64,000 nucleotides of DNA from Streptomyces sp. AC512_CC834 (GCF_019049325.1 NZ_JAGMUO010000012.1:1-64000), one strand, 5' to 3'; positions 16,072-26,128 are shown, numbered from the stretch's first letter. Numbers and translations: made by a program. Notes: generated by a model not told the origin, from the letters alone.

Positions 16072-17537
16072 GGTGGGCCCTGGTCAAGGTGTCGCTGGCG
16101 GTCACCGCGATGGTCGTGGTCGCCTTCGCCGTGCCGCTTGGACTCGTCATCCGGGAGATGGCCCGCGACCGTGCCTTCTCCAACGCCGAGCGGGAGGCCG
16201 CCGCCGTCGCCCCGGCCCTGTCCATCACCACCGACCGCGAGCAGTTGGAACGCGTCGTCGCCTCCGCCGGCTCGGACGCCGGAATGGCCGTCCACATACC
16301 GGCGTCCGGGACCGAGACCGCAGCCGGGACCGGTGCCGGAAGCGACGCCGGAACCGGGTCCGCAAGCGAGGCCGGTGGCGCCGCCGACATCGGCCGGCAG
16401 CGCGCCACCGACGAGGACATCGCCGCCGTACGGGAGATGGGACGGGCCTCCACCACCGAGGTGGGCGGCGGCTCCACCCTGCTCCAGCCGGTCGCGCTCA
16501 GCTCCGGCGAGATCGCCGTCGTCGAGGTGTACGTCCCCGAGTCCGAGGTGACCAACGGCGTCGGCACGGCCTGGGCGGTGCTCGCCGCGGTCGGCGTCGC
16601 GCTGATCGTCGGCTCGGTCGCGGTCGCCGACCGGCTGGGCGTACGCATGGTGCAGCCCGCGCGGCGCCTGGTCGAGGGCGCGCACGAGCTGGGGGAGGGC
16701 AAGCTGGGCGCGCGGGTGCCCGTGGAGGGGCCGGACGAACTGCGGCGCGCGGCGGTCGCGTTCAACTCCATGGCCGACCAGGTCGTCCAGCTCCTCGCCA
16801 ACGAGCGCGAACTGGCCGCCGACCTGTCCCACCGCCTGCGCACCCCGCTGACCGTGCTGCGCCTCAACGCGGCCTCGCTCGGCGACGGCCTCGCCGCCGA
16901 GCAGACCCGGTCCGCCGTCGAGCAGTTGGAGCGCGAGGTCGACACGATCATCCGCACCGCCCGGGACGCCAAGCCGCAGACGGCCGCCGCAGGTCCCGGC
17001 GCCGGGTGCGACGCGGCCGAGGTGGTCCGGGAGCGGATGGGGTTCTGGTCCGCGCTCGCCGAGGACGAGGGCCGCAAGTGGCGGGTGGCCGGCGCCGACC
17101 GCCCGGTGCGCATACCCGTGGCCCGCACCGACCTGGCCGCCTCCCTGGACGCCCTGCTCGGCAACGTCTTCCGGCACACCGACGAGGGCACCGCCTTCGC
17201 GGTCGACCTGCACAACGGCGAGGACGCGGTGATCGTGCTCGTGTCGGACGCCGGCCCCGGCATACCCGACCCCGGGGCGGCGATGGCCCGCGGCCGGGGT
17301 TCGGGCACCGACGGGTCGACCGGGCTCGGCCTGGACATCGTGCGCCGGCTGGCGGAGTCCACCGGCGGCGACGTACGCATCGGCTCGTCCGTGCTGGGCG
17401 GCACCGAGGTGCGGATCTGGATCCAGCTCGACGGACGGACGGCGCCGGTACGGCAGCGCGGGCACCGGGGGGCCGTGCGCCGCCGCAGACACCCCCGGAC
17501 CGGCTCGACCTTTAATCGGCCCCGATCCCTTCCTTAA
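16068..17537 (+). CDS. Sensor histidine kinase
   Basis: 489 aa from ATG 16068. Two membrane segments (residues about 7-28 and 167-187) enclose an extracytoplasmic domain of about 135 residues with a Gly/Ala/Thr-rich low-complexity stretch (80-107). HAMP region 188-242 (MVQPARRLVEGAHELGEG), phospho-acceptor H255 in DLSHRLRTPLTVLRLN, then N box (LLGNVFRHT), G1 (DAGPGIPD) and G2 (GSTGLGLDI). The C-terminus ends in an Arg-rich tail. It pairs with the response regulator immediately upstream. Confidence 0.94.
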   Translation: MRWALVKVSLAVTAMVVVAFAVPLGLVIREMARDRAFSNAEREAAAVAPALSITTDREQLERVVASAGSDAGMAVHIPASGTETAAGTGAGSDAGTGSASEAGGAADIGRQRATDEDIAAVREMGRASTTEVGGGSTLLQPVALSSGEIAVVEVYVPESEVTNGVGTAWAVLAAVGVALIVGSVAVADRLGVRMVQPARRLVEGAHELGEGKLGARVPVEGPDELRRAAVAFNSMADQVVQLLANERELAADLSHRLRTPLTVLRLNAASLGDGLAAEQTRSAVEQLEREVDTIIRTARDAKPQTAAAGPGAGCDAAEVVRERMGFWSALAEDEGRKWRVAGADRPVRIPVARTDLAASLDALLGNVFRHTDEGTAFAVDLHNGEDAVIVLVSDAGPGIPDPGAAMARGRGSGTDGSTGLGLDIVRRLAESTGGDVRIGSSVLGGTEVRIWIQLDGRTAPVRQRGHRGAVRRRRHPRTGSTFNRPRSLP

Positions 17538-17674
17538 GCGCACCCTAAGATCGTCAACCCCCGCCCGGATCAGGCTCTTTGCCCGTTTCCGGCTCGCTAG
17601 CGTGCTGCCTCACCCCCACCCCGCCCCCGCAGGTCTCCCGCGAGGGCACCGTGAACAGCGAAGGCAGGCACGTG

Positions 17675-19150
17675 ATGCGCACGCACCGACGCAAGGTCAG
17701 TGGCAGGAACAAGGCGATCGGCGCCGTCGTCGCGGCAGCCGTGGCCGGCGGGGGCGCGCTGCTGTTCACCAGCACCGCCCAGGCCGCCGGGGTCGGCGCC
17801 GCGTACACCAGGACCAGCGAGTGGTCGACGGGTTACACCGCCCAGTACGTCGTCACCAACAACAGCGGGCAGGCGAAGACGGACTGGACGCTGGAGTTCG
17901 ACCTGCCCTCCGGCGCGAAGCTCGGCTCGCTGTGGAACGCCGAGTCGAAGGCCGACGGACACCACGTCACCGTGACCCCGCCGAAGTGGGACACGGACGG
18001 GCTGAAGGCCGGCGAGTCCGTCACCGTCGGCTTCGTCGTCAACGGCACCGCCGACCCGACCGGCTGCCTCGTCGACGACGCCACGTGCTCGGCGGACGAC
18101 GGAGCCACCCCCGAGCCCAGCGGCCGCCCCACCGACCCCCCGGCCCCGACGTCCACACCGGCCCCCACGGCCACCGACACCGACACCGCCGAGCCGACCC
18201 CGACCGACACCGCCACCACCCCGGCGCCCACCCAGACCCCCGGCAACGGCACCGCCGCCGGCGCCGGCTTCGCGCCGTACGTCGACACCTCCCTCTACCC
18301 GGCCTTCGACCTGCTCGCGAGCGCCGAGGCGACCGGCGTGAAGAACTACACCCTCGCCTTCGTCACCGACGGCGGCGGCTGCACCCCCAAGTGGGGCGGC
18401 GTCACCGACCTCGGCAGCGACGCCGTCGCGAACCAGATAGGCGCCCTGCGCGACGCGGGCGGCGACGTCCGCGTCTCCTTCGGCGGCGCCTCCGGCTCCG
18501 AACTGGGCACGACCTGCACGTCGGCGGACGCGCTGGCGGCGGCGTACGGCAAGGTCGTCGACGCCTACCAGCTCACCAAGGTCGACTTCGACGTCGAGGG
18601 CGGCGCGCTGCCCGACACGGCCGCCAACACCCGCCGTGCCCAGGCCATCGCCGCGCTCCAGAAGGAGCACCCCGGCCTGGACGTCTCCTTCACCCTCCCC
18701 GTCATGCCCGAGGGCCTGACCCAGGCGGGCGTCGACCTCCTCGCCGACGCCGAGAAGAACGGCGTGGAGATCAACACCGTCAACATCATGGCGATGGACT
18801 ACGGACCGGCGTACAGCGGCGACATGGGCACCTACGCCGAGCAGGCCGCCACCGCCACCCAGGCCCAGGTCAAGGGCGTACTGGGCCTCTCCGACAGCGA
18901 GGCGTGGAAGACGGTCTCCGTCACCCCGATGATCGGTGTGAACGACGTCGCCTCCGAGGTCTTCAAGGTCGACGACGCCACCCAACTGGTGGAGTTCGCC
19001 GAGTCCAAGGGCCTGGGCGGACTGTCCATGTGGTCCGCGACCCGCGACAAGGCCTGCGCCGGCGGCCCCAAGCCCTCGGCCGACGCCACGTGCAGCTCCA
19101 TCGACCAGGCGGCGAACGCCTTCTCCAAGGCGTTCGCCGCCTACAAGTAG
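17675..19150 (+). CDS. Secreted chitinase: CBM2 plus GH18
   Basis: 491 aa from ATG 17675 (GTG 17672 or 17651 also possible; AAGGCAGG lies just before). Signal peptide to about AQA (residue 31). A CBM2-type cellulose/chitin-binding domain follows (YTRTSEWSTGYTAQYVVTNN...NGTADPTGC), then a Pro/Thr linker rich in TPTPT, then a GH18 barrel with the catalytic strand KVDFDVEGG, in which the Glu would be the acid/base (the usual DxxDxDxE is shortened to DFDVE). The C-terminal SMWSATRDKAC segment is typical of bacterial GH18 exochitinases. Placed beside the cellobiose locus, it belongs to polysaccharide use. Confidence 0.93.
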   Translation: MRTHRRKVSGRNKAIGAVVAAAVAGGGALLFTSTAQAAGVGAAYTRTSEWSTGYTAQYVVTNNSGQAKTDWTLEFDLPSGAKLGSLWNAESKADGHHVTVTPPKWDTDGLKAGESVTVGFVVNGTADPTGCLVDDATCSADDGATPEPSGRPTDPPAPTSTPAPTATDTDTAEPTPTDTATTPAPTQTPGNGTAAGAGFAPYVDTSLYPAFDLLASAEATGVKNYTLAFVTDGGGCTPKWGGVTDLGSDAVANQIGALRDAGGDVRVSFGGASGSELGTTCTSADALAAAYGKVVDAYQLTKVDFDVEGGALPDTAANTRRAQAIAALQKEHPGLDVSFTLPVMPEGLTQAGVDLLADAEKNGVEINTVNIMAMDYGPAYSGDMGTYAEQAATATQAQVKGVLGLSDSEAWKTVSVTPMIGVNDVASEVFKVDDATQLVEFAESKGLGGLSMWSATRDKACAGGPKPSADATCSSIDQAANAFSKAFAAYK

Positions 19151-19181
19151 GGCCGGGCTTCCCCCCACACCGGCCCCACGA

Positions 19182-19217
19182 GCGGGGCGCGGCACCCTGT
19201 CGGATGCCGCGCCCCGC
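19182..19217 (+). terminator. Hairpin downstream of the chitinase gene
   Basis: Perfect 13-bp stem (GCGGGGCGCGGCA / TGCCGCGCCCCGC) with a 10-nt loop, 31 bp after the stop. No T-tract follows, as is common for Streptomyces terminators. Confidence 0.75.
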
Positions 19218-19262
19218 GCCCATGCCCCGCGCCCATGCCCCGCGCCCGCGCCCATGCCCCGT
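19218..19262. repeat. 13-bp tandem repeats (GCCCATGCCCCGC)
   Basis: Two exact and one near-exact copy with a 6-bp spacer, immediately after the chitinase hairpin in the convergent intergenic region. Confidence 0.7.
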
Positions 19263-19288
19263 CGTCGCCGCTTTCCTGAAGGGGGTTC

Positions 19289-19318
19289 GGCAGGCGGTTA
19301 CCCGGCAGGCGGTTACCC
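19289..19318 (-). repeat. 15-bp tandem duplication across a stop codon
   Basis: GGCAGGCGGTTACCC occurs twice head to tail (19289-19303, 19304-19318). Each copy contains the TAA of the minus-strand beta-glucosidase gene, in the same frame. Confidence 0.85.
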
Positions 19319-20740
19319 GGCCGAGTCCACCGGCGGCAGCGTCCCCGTGCGGGCCGCCCGGCCGTACCACAGGGCACTCGACTTCGGGGTGCGCTGCTGG
19401 GAGACGTAGTCGACGTACACCGCGCCGAAGCGCTTCTCGTAGCCGTACGCCCACTCGAAGTTGTCCAGCAGGGACCACAGGTAGTAGCCGCGGACGTCGG
19501 CGCCGTCGGCGATGGCCTGCCGGACCGCCGAGAGGTGGCCGTTCAGGTAGGCGACCCGCTCGGGGTCGTGCACCGTGCCGTCGGCGCCGGGCTTGTCGTC
19601 GTAGGCGGCACCGTTCTCGCTGACGTACAGCGGCATGCCGGGAGACTCCCGGTCGTAGCGCATGATCAGCTCGTGCAGGCCGGTCGGGTCGACGCTCCAG
19701 CCCATCTCGGTGCGCTCGCCCGGCGGCTGGTGGAACGCCACGTCGTCCGCGGCGGGCCACGGCGAGTGGTCGCTCGAACCGTGGCCGTCGGCGCGCGGGG
19801 CCCGCGAGTCGGCGTCGGCGGCCGACACCACGGTGGGCGTGTAGTAGTTGAGGCAGATCGCGTCGATCGGTTGGCGGATCTGCTCCAGGTCGCCGTCCTG
19901 GACGTGCGACCAGTCGCTGACCGACGCGGTCGCCTCCAGGAGGGACTGCGGGTAGGCGCCGTGCAGGATCGGGCCGTGGAAGATCCCGCCGGACAGGTCG
20001 TCGATCTTCCGCGCCGCCGCCAGGTCCGCGGGGCTCTTCGACAGCGGCCGGACGACGGAGGTGTTGAGGCTGATCGCCACCGAGTTGCGGACCGGCATCA
20101 CCGAACGCAGCGCCACCGTGCCCAGGCCGTGCGCCAGGTTCAGATGGTGCGCGGCGCGCAGCGAGGCCGTCGGGTCGGTGCGGCCGGGGGCGTGCACACC
20201 GGAGGCGTAGCCGAGGAAGGCGGCGCACCACGGCTCGTTCAGCGTGATCCACTGCTCCACCCGGTCGCCGAGCGCCTCGCCGACGATCTGCGCGTACTCG
20301 GCGAACCGGTACGCCGTGTCCCGCTCGGGCCAGCCGCCCGCGTCCTCCAGCTCCTGCGGCAGGTCCCAGTGGTAGAGCGTGGCGGCGGGCCTGATCCCGG
20401 CGGCCAGCAGCTCGTCGACCAGGCGTCGGTAGAAGTCCAGGCCGCGCTGGACGGCGGGGCCGCGCCCGGTCGGCTGCACCCGGGGCCAGGAGATGGAGAA
20501 GCGGTAGGCGCCGAGCCCCAGGTCCTTCATCAGCGCCACGTCGTCGCGGTAGCGGTGATAGTGGTCGACGGTGATGTCACCGGTGTCCCCGCCGGCCGTC
20601 TTCCCGGGCGTGTGGCTGAAGGTGTCCCAGATCGAGGGGGTACGGCCGTCCTCCCGCACCGCGCCCTCGATCTGGTACGCCGAGGTCGCGGCGCCCCAGA
20701 GGAAGGCAGGAGGAAAGGAGACCGGGCTCGATGATGGCAT
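19313..20740 (-). CDS. GH1 beta-glucosidase (first copy)
   Basis: 475 aa. GH1 TIM barrel with acid/base Glu in TLNEPWC and nucleophile Glu in [12 protein letters not shown]-terminal [15 protein letters not shown] and C-terminal [16 protein letters not shown] are family hallmarks. No signal peptide, so intracellular hydrolysis of imported cellobiose or other beta-glucosides is expected. The frame is open far upstream, but ATG 20740 aligns with the family start and with bglC at 26439; the start codon itself overlaps a CebR-like box. It is very similar along its whole length to the second GH1 gene and lies downstream of cebR on the same strand. Confidence 0.94.
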   Translation of the reverse strand: MPSSSPVSFPPAFLWGAATSAYQIEGAVREDGRTPSIWDTFSHTPGKTAGGDTGDITVDHYHRYRDDVALMKDLGLGAYRFSISWPRVQPTGRGPAVQRGLDFYRRLVDELLAAGIRPAATLYHWDLPQELEDAGGWPERDTAYRFAEYAQIVGEALGDRVEQWITLNEPWCAAFLGYASGVHAPGRTDPTASLRAAHHLNLAHGLGTVALRSVMPVRNSVAISLNTSVVRPLSKSPADLAAARKIDDLSGGIFHGPILHGAYPQSLLEATASVSDWSHVQDGDLEQIRQPIDAICLNYYTPTVVSAADADSRAPRADGHGSSDHSPWPAADDVAFHQPPGERTEMGWSVDPTGLHELIMRYDRESPGMPLYVSENGAAYDDKPGADGTVHDPERVAYLNGHLSAVRQAIADGADVRGYYLWSLLDNFEWAYGYEKRFGAVYVDYVSQQRTPKSSALWYGRAARTGTLPPVDSAG

Positions 20741-20753
20741 GGAATCGCTCCCA
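20740..20753. promoter_or_regulatory. CebR-like box over the beta-glucosidase start
   Basis: TGGAATCGCTCCCA matches the palindrome TGGGAGCGCTCCCA at 12 of 14 positions and overlaps the ATG and ribosome-binding region of the minus-strand GH1 gene, so binding could block transcription or initiation. Confidence 0.65.
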
Positions 20754-20778
20754 CGGGGTTGGGGTGTCCCATTATGCA

Positions 20779-20792
20779 TGGGAGCGCTCCCA
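20779..20792. promoter_or_regulatory. Perfect CebR box
   Basis: TGGGAGCGCTCCCA, an exact 14-bp palindrome (16 bp with the flanking A/T), between the cebR stop and the first GH1 gene. It equals the operator known for CebR in Streptomyces. Confidence 0.85.
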
Positions 20793-20843
20793 TCAGGAAG
20801 GCGGGTGTGCGGCTGCGTCGGCGCCGTGGTGACTCGGTCGCAT

Positions 20844-21887
20844 TCAGGCCGACCCGCGCACCACGAGTTCCGTCGGCAGGACCACCGCCCGGTGTCCGCT
20901 GCCCCGGTCCGCGATCTCGTCGAGGAGGAGGTGGGCCATGGTGCGGCCCATCTCCTCGAGCGGCTGGCGGACGCTGGTGAGCGGCGGATCGGTGTGCCGG
21001 GCCACGATCGAGTTGTCGAAGCCGACGACGGCCACGTCCTCGGGCACCCGTCGGCCCGCGGCGCGCAGTTCCAGCATCGCACCGGAGGCCATCACGTCCG
21101 AAGCGGCGAAGACGGCGTCCAGGCCGGGGCGCCGGCGCAGCAGCTCCCGCATGGCCGCCCGCCCGCCCTCCTCGGTGAAGTCGCCGTCCTCGACCAGCTC
21201 CTCTTCGACGGTGACCCCGGCGTCCCGGAGCGCCTCGCGGTAGCCGTCGAGACGGTCCTGGGCGACGTCCATGTCCAGCGGCCCGGTGATGGTGCCGACG
21301 GTCCGGCGGCCGATCGTCAGCAGATGCCGGACCGCGCTCCTGGCGCCGCCGAGGTTGTCCGCGCGGACGTGCCCCAGCGGCTCCCGGTCACCGCGCCGGC
21401 CGGCCAGCACCGTCGGCACCGCGAGTGCGTCCAGCCGGTCGGGCAGCGTGTCGTCGCGGTGGACCGCGACCACCAGTACCCCGTCCACCCGCTGCGCGGA
21501 CAGATAGCCGGCGAGCCGGTCGTACTCCTTGTCGTCGCGCACCAGGACCAGCAGCAACTGCATTCCGGCGCTGGCCAGTCCGGCCGACACGCCCCGGATG
21601 ATCCCCGAGAAGTACGGCTCGGAGAACAGCCGGGTCTGGGCGTCCGGGACGACCAGCGCCACGGACTCGGTGCGCTGGGTGACCAGGGAGCGGGCGGCGG
21701 GGTTGGGGACGTAGCCGAGTTCGGCGATCGCCTGCTCCACGGCCGCGCGGGAACGGTCGCTCACCTTGGGCGAACCGTTGATGACCCGGGAGACCGTGCC
21801 GCGGCCCACACCGGCGAGCGCGGCCACGGCGTTCAGGGTCGGGCGCCGGACGACCGCGGTCGTGGACGGTTGGTCGGCAGGGCTCAT
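20844..21887 (-). CDS. cebR: LacI-family repressor CebR
   Basis: 347 aa. N-terminal LacI HTH ([27 protein letters not shown]) followed by a periplasmic-binding-protein-like ligand domain ([51 protein letters not shown]). It is divergent from cebEFG, the standard cebR position, and CebR boxes lie on both sides. CebR of Streptomyces represses cellobiose uptake and is released by cello-oligosaccharides; this role is taken from the family. ATG 21887 is preceded by a GGAAGG site. Confidence 0.9.
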   Translation of the reverse strand: MSPADQPSTTAVVRRPTLNAVAALAGVGRGTVSRVINGSPKVSDRSRAAVEQAIAELGYVPNPAARSLVTQRTESVALVVPDAQTRLFSEPYFSGIIRGVSAGLASAGMQLLLVLVRDDKEYDRLAGYLSAQRVDGVLVVAVHRDDTLPDRLDALAVPTVLAGRRGDREPLGHVRADNLGGARSAVRHLLTIGRRTVGTITGPLDMDVAQDRLDGYREALRDAGVTVEEELVEDGDFTEEGGRAAMRELLRRRPGLDAVFAASDVMASGAMLELRAAGRRVPEDVAVVGFDNSIVARHTDPPLTSVRQPLEEMGRTMAHLLLDEIADRGSGHRAVVLPTELVVRGSA

Positions 21888-22381
21888 CGTTTACCTTCCG
21901 GCGTGGGTGGGGGGACGTGCTTCATTCTGGCCCAGAAAGCCCGGCACCGGCCCAGGCGCACCCCCTCGGCGCCCCGGTTCGCCGGTCAACCCCCGGTGAC
22001 CTGCGGGAATCCGGGCCAAGTCCGGCTGGTGTCCGATGCGTTACGTGCCGTGACGCGACACATTCATGTGACGCACAGAACACGCTTGGGCAACAACGCC
22101 GTTTTCAACTCTTGACACCGGGGACCGGCACCAACGAGTCTTCGGGGCAAGCCGCGTGGGAGCGGTCCCACGGAGCATCGGGACTCTCTCCCGTGCGGAC
22201 GACAGCACCATCGGCCCTTCCCTCCACCTCGCATGGCACACCGTTGACCAGCATCTTCGCATCGCACGTCGCGTTGCCCTGGGTTGGCCGCTGCTCGAAC
22301 CGAGAGGGCAGGTCCGGACCGCCGATCCCGGCGGTCTGATTCCTGAGGTCCCCGTTCCCCCCTGGAACAAGGAGTAGTGGA
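21888..22381. promoter_or_regulatory. cebR-cebE divergent promoter region with CebR box at 22157-22170
   Basis: A 494-bp region. TGGGAGCGGTCCCA (22157-22170, 13 of 14 to the palindrome) lies about 40 bp after a TTGACA (22112-22117) that could be the -35 element of the cebE promoter, a position suited to blocking transcription. The left half (about 22020-22110) is relatively AT-rich and probably holds the cebR promoter. cebE starts 211 bp after the operator, so the leader is long; I see no riboswitch fold I can name. Confidence 0.75.
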
Positions 22382-23707
22382 ATGCGCATCACCCGTACCG
22401 GCGGCGGTCGTGGCCGCAGAGCAGCGGCCCTGACCACGTCGGTCCTCACGGCCTCGGCTCTGCTGCTCACCGGCTGCAGCAGCGACAGCGACGGCGACTC
22501 GGACGCCTCGGGCTCCGACGGGAAGATCACCCTCAAGGTGTCCGACTACGGGCAGTTCGGCTACAAGGAAGCCAAGCTGTTCGAGAAGTACCAGGAGCTT
22601 CACCCGAACATCGAGGTGAAGGAGGAGACGAGCGCCAACGAGCAGGACTACTACCCGAAGCTCCTTCAGCAACTGAACTCGGGCAGTGGCCTCGGGGACG
22701 TCGTCGGAGTCGAGGTCGCCCGCATCAAGGAGATCGTCGACACCCAGGCGGACAAGTTCGTCGACCTGAAGGACTCGATCGACGTCAGTCAGTGGCTCGA
22801 CTGGAAGGCCAAGCAGGCCACCACCAAGGACGGGAAGGTCATCGGCGCCGGCACCGACATCGGTCCGATGTCGCTGTGCTACCGCAGGGACCTCTTCGAG
22901 AAGGCGGGTCTGCCGACCGAGCGCGAAGAGGTCGGCAAGGCGGTCGACGGCGGCTGGGAGGACTACATCAAGCTCGGCGAGAAGTACAAGGAGAAGGCCC
23001 CCGAGGGCACCTTCTTCATGGACTCCGCGAGCGCGCTGTTCAACGGCGCCGTCAGCTCCTCCGAGAAGCAGTACTACGACGCCGACGGCAACCCGATCTA
23101 CAAGGAGAACCCCGCGGTTCAGAAGGCCTGGGACCTGGCCGCCGAAGCCGCGGACAAGAAGCTGAGCCAGGGCGTGCCGCAGTTCCAGGACCCGTGGAAG
23201 GCGGCACTGCGTTCGGGCAGCGTGGCCACCGTCGTCTGCCCCGCCTGGATGGCCCTCCAGATCGAGAACTACTCCGGCGACGAGTTCAAGGGCAAGTGGG
23301 ACATCGCCAGCGCACCCGGTGAGGTGGCGGCCAACTGGGGCGGTTCCTTCCTGACCGTGCCCAAGAGCGGCGAGCACGTCAAGGAGGCCACCGCGCTGGC
23401 CAAGTGGCTGACCGCGCCCGAGCAGCAGGCCGCCGTCTTCAAGGCCGTCGGCATCTTCCCGTCCAACCAGGGTGCGTACGAGCTCCCCGAGGTGAAGAAC
23501 GGGAAGCTCCCGTACTTCAACAACGCGCCGGTCGGCACGCTCTACGCCGAGGAGGCCAAGAGCATCCCGGTGGCCGTGCTCGGCCCGAAGGACGGCCAGA
23601 TCAAGGACGCGATCTCCACGCAGATCAACAACATGGAGCAGCGCGGCACCGACCCGGACAAGGCCTGGGACGCCGCCACCGAGACGATCGACAAGGCCAT
23701 CGGCTGA
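22382..23707 (+). CDS. cebE: Cellobiose/cellotriose-binding lipoprotein CebE
   Basis: 441 aa. Lipoprotein signal with lipobox LLTGC (lipidated C32) after a basic, Arg-rich start, followed by a Ser/Asp-rich spacer and a family 1 solute-binding domain (KITLKVSDYGQFGYKEAKLFEKYQ). ATG has an AAGGAG site 6 bp upstream. First gene of the cebEFG ABC importer; anchored outside the membrane to capture cello-oligosaccharides. Substrate assignment rests on locus context with CebR boxes and GH1 enzymes. Confidence 0.92.
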   Translation: MRITRTGGGRGRRAAALTTSVLTASALLLTGCSSDSDGDSDASGSDGKITLKVSDYGQFGYKEAKLFEKYQELHPNIEVKEETSANEQDYYPKLLQQLNSGSGLGDVVGVEVARIKEIVDTQADKFVDLKDSIDVSQWLDWKAKQATTKDGKVIGAGTDIGPMSLCYRRDLFEKAGLPTEREEVGKAVDGGWEDYIKLGEKYKEKAPEGTFFMDSASALFNGAVSSSEKQYYDADGNPIYKENPAVQKAWDLAAEAADKKLSQGVPQFQDPWKAALRSGSVATVVCPAWMALQIENYSGDEFKGKWDIASAPGEVAANWGGSFLTVPKSGEHVKEATALAKWLTAPEQQAAVFKAVGIFPSNQGAYELPEVKNGKLPYFNNAPVGTLYAEEAKSIPVAVLGPKDGQIKDAISTQINNMEQRGTDPDKAWDAATETIDKAIG

Positions 23708-23714
23708 CCCCGAC

Positions 23715-23742
23715 GGTGCGGGCGGCTTCGGCCGCCCGCACC
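23715..23742 (+). terminator. Perfect hairpin between cebE and cebF
   Basis: 12-bp stem GGTGCGGGCGGC / GCCGCCCGCACC with a TTCG tetraloop, 8 bp after the cebE stop and without a T-tract. Likely a partial terminator or mRNA-stabilising structure that gives more binding protein than permease. Confidence 0.75.
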
Positions 23743-24193
23743 GCACGCCCGCCGGAACCGCGACCGTGACCGTACGACGGCCGGCGCCCGCGGGCGCGGG
23801 TGCGGGTGCGGGGGTGCGCAGGCCCGGCCGTGTGCGGCGGGCTGCTCCACGACGGGCCGCTCCACGACCGCGGCACACTCGCCCCGGTTCCCGGTGTCCG
23901 GTCCGGCGGGACTCTCGCCGTACGGGCACCGGTCCTCGTACAGTCCTCCCTGACGAGGGCCGGCGGCCGTGACCGGACCGCACTGGCGAAGCAGCCCGAT
24001 CCGCCCGACCGGGGTCCCGTACTCACCCTCACCTCAGACTCACCTCAGACCGTCACACGTACCTCAAGCCGCCGCGCGGGCCGCTCGACAGCGTTCCGAT
24101 CCGCGCAGGGAGGGAACGGCGGGACGGGCGTCCGGCCCGGCCGCCCGCCTCCCGCCCCTACCCGGCCAGACCTCCCAGGGAAGGACTCCCTCC
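23743..24193. other. Long cebE-cebF spacer (about 450 bp)
   Basis: No convincing gene; several frames are open, but none has both a start with a ribosome site and consistent codon use. Around 24027-24060 there is a short ACTCACCTCAGA-type direct repeat. It could hold a secondary promoter for cebFG. Confidence 0.5.
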
Positions 24194-25186
24194 GTGGCAA
24201 CGACAACCCCCACACGGGGTGCCCACAAGCCGCCCGCCGGCGGCCCGGGCGCCGCGTCCAAAGCACCCAGCCGGTGGCGAACGCGGCTGTGGCGCTTCGA
24301 CGACAAGGCGTCGCCGTACGCGTACATAGCCCCCTTCTTCCTCGTCTTCGGTGCTTTCGGGCTCTACCCGCTCCTCTACACCGGCTGGATCGCCCTGCAC
24401 CGGGTGGAGATGACCACGCTCGACCAGTCCGAATGGGTGGGCCTGGAGAACTTCACCACCATCCTCCAGGACTCCGAGTTCTGGACGGCCGTTTCCAACA
24501 CCTTCATCATCGGCGTCATCTCGACCGTCCCGCAGTTGCTGGTCGCGCTCGGCCTGGCCCACCTGCTCAACTACAAGCTGCGCGCCAGCACCTTCTGGCG
24601 CACGGTGATCCTCACCCCGTACGCCACCTCGGTGGCGACCGCGGCCCTCGTCTTCGCCCTGGTCTTCCGGGCCGACGGCGGCCTCCTCAACTGGGTGCTG
24701 AGCCTCGTCGGAATCGACGGCCTCGACTGGGGCAACGGGCACTGGTCGTCCAAGTTCGCCATCGCGGTCATGGTGATCTGGCGCTGGACCGGCTACAACG
24801 CCCTGATCTACCTGGCGGCCATGCAGGCCGTGCCGAGCGACCTGTACGAGGCGGCCTCCATCGACGGCGCGTCGCGCTGGCAGCAGTTCCTCAAGGTGAC
24901 CATCCCCTCGCTGCGGCCGACGATCCTGTTCACGATCGTCATCTCGACCATCGGCTCCATGCAACTGTTCGGTGAGCCGCTGCTGCTGCAGGGCGGCACG
25001 CTCGGTTCCGTCGGCGGCAGTGAGCACCAGTACGAGACGCTCAGCATCTACCTCTACAACTACGGCTGGAAGCTGGGGCACCTCGGCCCGGCCGCGGCCG
25101 TGGCCTGGGCCATGCTCGTTCTGCTGCTGCTCATCGCCCTGATCAACTGGATCGTCAGCCGGTACGTGCGCAAGAGCGCGGCCTGA
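24194..25186 (+). CDS. cebF: Sugar ABC transporter permease CebF
   Basis: 330 aa from GTG 24194, with AAGGA 8 bp upstream; the open frame extends far upstream but without coding character. About six membrane helices, first at YIAPFFLVFGAFGLYPLLYT; the ABC permease EAA loop reads YEAASIDGASRWQQFLKVTIP. A Pro/Gly-rich basic N-terminus precedes the first helix. Partner of CebG; no ATPase gene is present, as usual for Streptomyces sugar importers that share MsiK. Confidence 0.93.
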   Translation: MATTTPTRGAHKPPAGGPGAASKAPSRWRTRLWRFDDKASPYAYIAPFFLVFGAFGLYPLLYTGWIALHRVEMTTLDQSEWVGLENFTTILQDSEFWTAVSNTFIIGVISTVPQLLVALGLAHLLNYKLRASTFWRTVILTPYATSVATAALVFALVFRADGGLLNWVLSLVGIDGLDWGNGHWSSKFAIAVMVIWRWTGYNALIYLAAMQAVPSDLYEAASIDGASRWQQFLKVTIPSLRPTILFTIVISTIGSMQLFGEPLLLQGGTLGSVGGSEHQYETLSIYLYNYGWKLGHLGPAAAVAWAMLVLLLLIALINWIVSRYVRKSAA

Positions 25187-25199
25187 CGGGAGCGACACG

Positions 25200-26120
25200 A
25201 TGACCACGACCAGTCCCACCAAGATCCCGTCGAGCCCCGCGGCGACCCCGCCTCCCGCACCCACCGCCAAGGGCCGCGGCCGCCTCAAGATCGGCGCCGG
25301 CCAGCAGATGAAGGGCGGCCCCTACACCTACCTCGCACTGATCGTCGTCGGCCTGGGGTCCCTCTTCCCGCTGTACTGGACCCTGGTGGCCGCCTCGCAC
25401 GACCAGCAGCGCGTCCTCGACAGCCCACCGCCGTTCATCCCGGGCGGCAGACTGTGGAGCAACCTCGAAGCGGCCTGGGAACAGGCCAACCTCGGCAAGG
25501 CCATCGTCAACAGCATCATCGTGTCCACGAGCATCACCGCGGCCACGCTGTTCTTCTGCACGCTGGCCGGCTACGCCTTCGCCAAGATGCGCTTCCGCGG
25601 CCGTGGCGCGCTGATGACCGCGGTCATCGCCACCCTCACCATCCCGCCGCAGCTCAGCGTCGTGCCGCTGTTCATGATGATGTCGGACATCGGCTGGGGC
25701 GGACAACTGGAGTCGGTGATCTTCCCGACCCTGGTCGGCGCCTTCGGTGTCTTCTTCATGCGCCAGTACCTGATCGAGGCCCTGCCCTACGAACTCATCG
25801 AGGCGGCCAAGGTGGACGGGGCGAGCAACCTCCGCATCGTGTGGGCCGTCGTCCTGCCCGTGGCACGGCCCGCGATGATGGTGCTCGGCATGCTCACCTT
25901 CGTACAGGCCTGGAACGACTTCTTCTGGCCCTTCCTCGCCCTGACCCAGGAGAACCCCACCCTCCAGGTCGCGCTCGGCCAGCTCAGCGCCTCCTACACC
26001 CCCGACCAGAGCATCGTCATGGCCGGAGCACTGATCAGCACCCTGCCGTTGCTGCTGGTCTTCGTGATCTTCGGCAAGCAGATCGTCGGAGGCATCATGG
26101 CGGGCGCCGTCAAGGGCTGA
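25200..26120 (+). CDS. cebG: Sugar ABC transporter permease CebG
   Basis: 306 aa, starting 13 bp after cebF. Six predicted membrane helices (first at YLALIVVGLGSLFPLYWT) and the EAA motif in YELIEAAKVDGASNLRIVWAVVLP. MalG-type permease of the CUT1 family. The cytoplasmic N-terminus of about 40 residues is Pro/Thr-rich. The gene is followed by an imperfect repeat region before bglC. Confidence 0.93.
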   Translation: MTTTSPTKIPSSPAATPPPAPTAKGRGRLKIGAGQQMKGGPYTYLALIVVGLGSLFPLYWTLVAASHDQQRVLDSPPPFIPGGRLWSNLEAAWEQANLGKAIVNSIIVSTSITAATLFFCTLAGYAFAKMRFRGRGALMTAVIATLTIPPQLSVVPLFMMMSDIGWGGQLESVIFPTLVGAFGVFFMRQYLIEALPYELIEAAKVDGASNLRIVWAVVLPVARPAMMVLGMLTFVQAWNDFFWPFLALTQENPTLQVALGQLSASYTPDQSIVMAGALISTLPLLLVFVIFGKQIVGGIMAGAVKG

Positions 26121-26128
26121 CCCGGCCG

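Noticed and set aside
23743..24193. A separate gene between cebE and cebF
   Set aside because: Open frames lack a convincing start and consistent third-position GC; the sequence is best read as a spacer.
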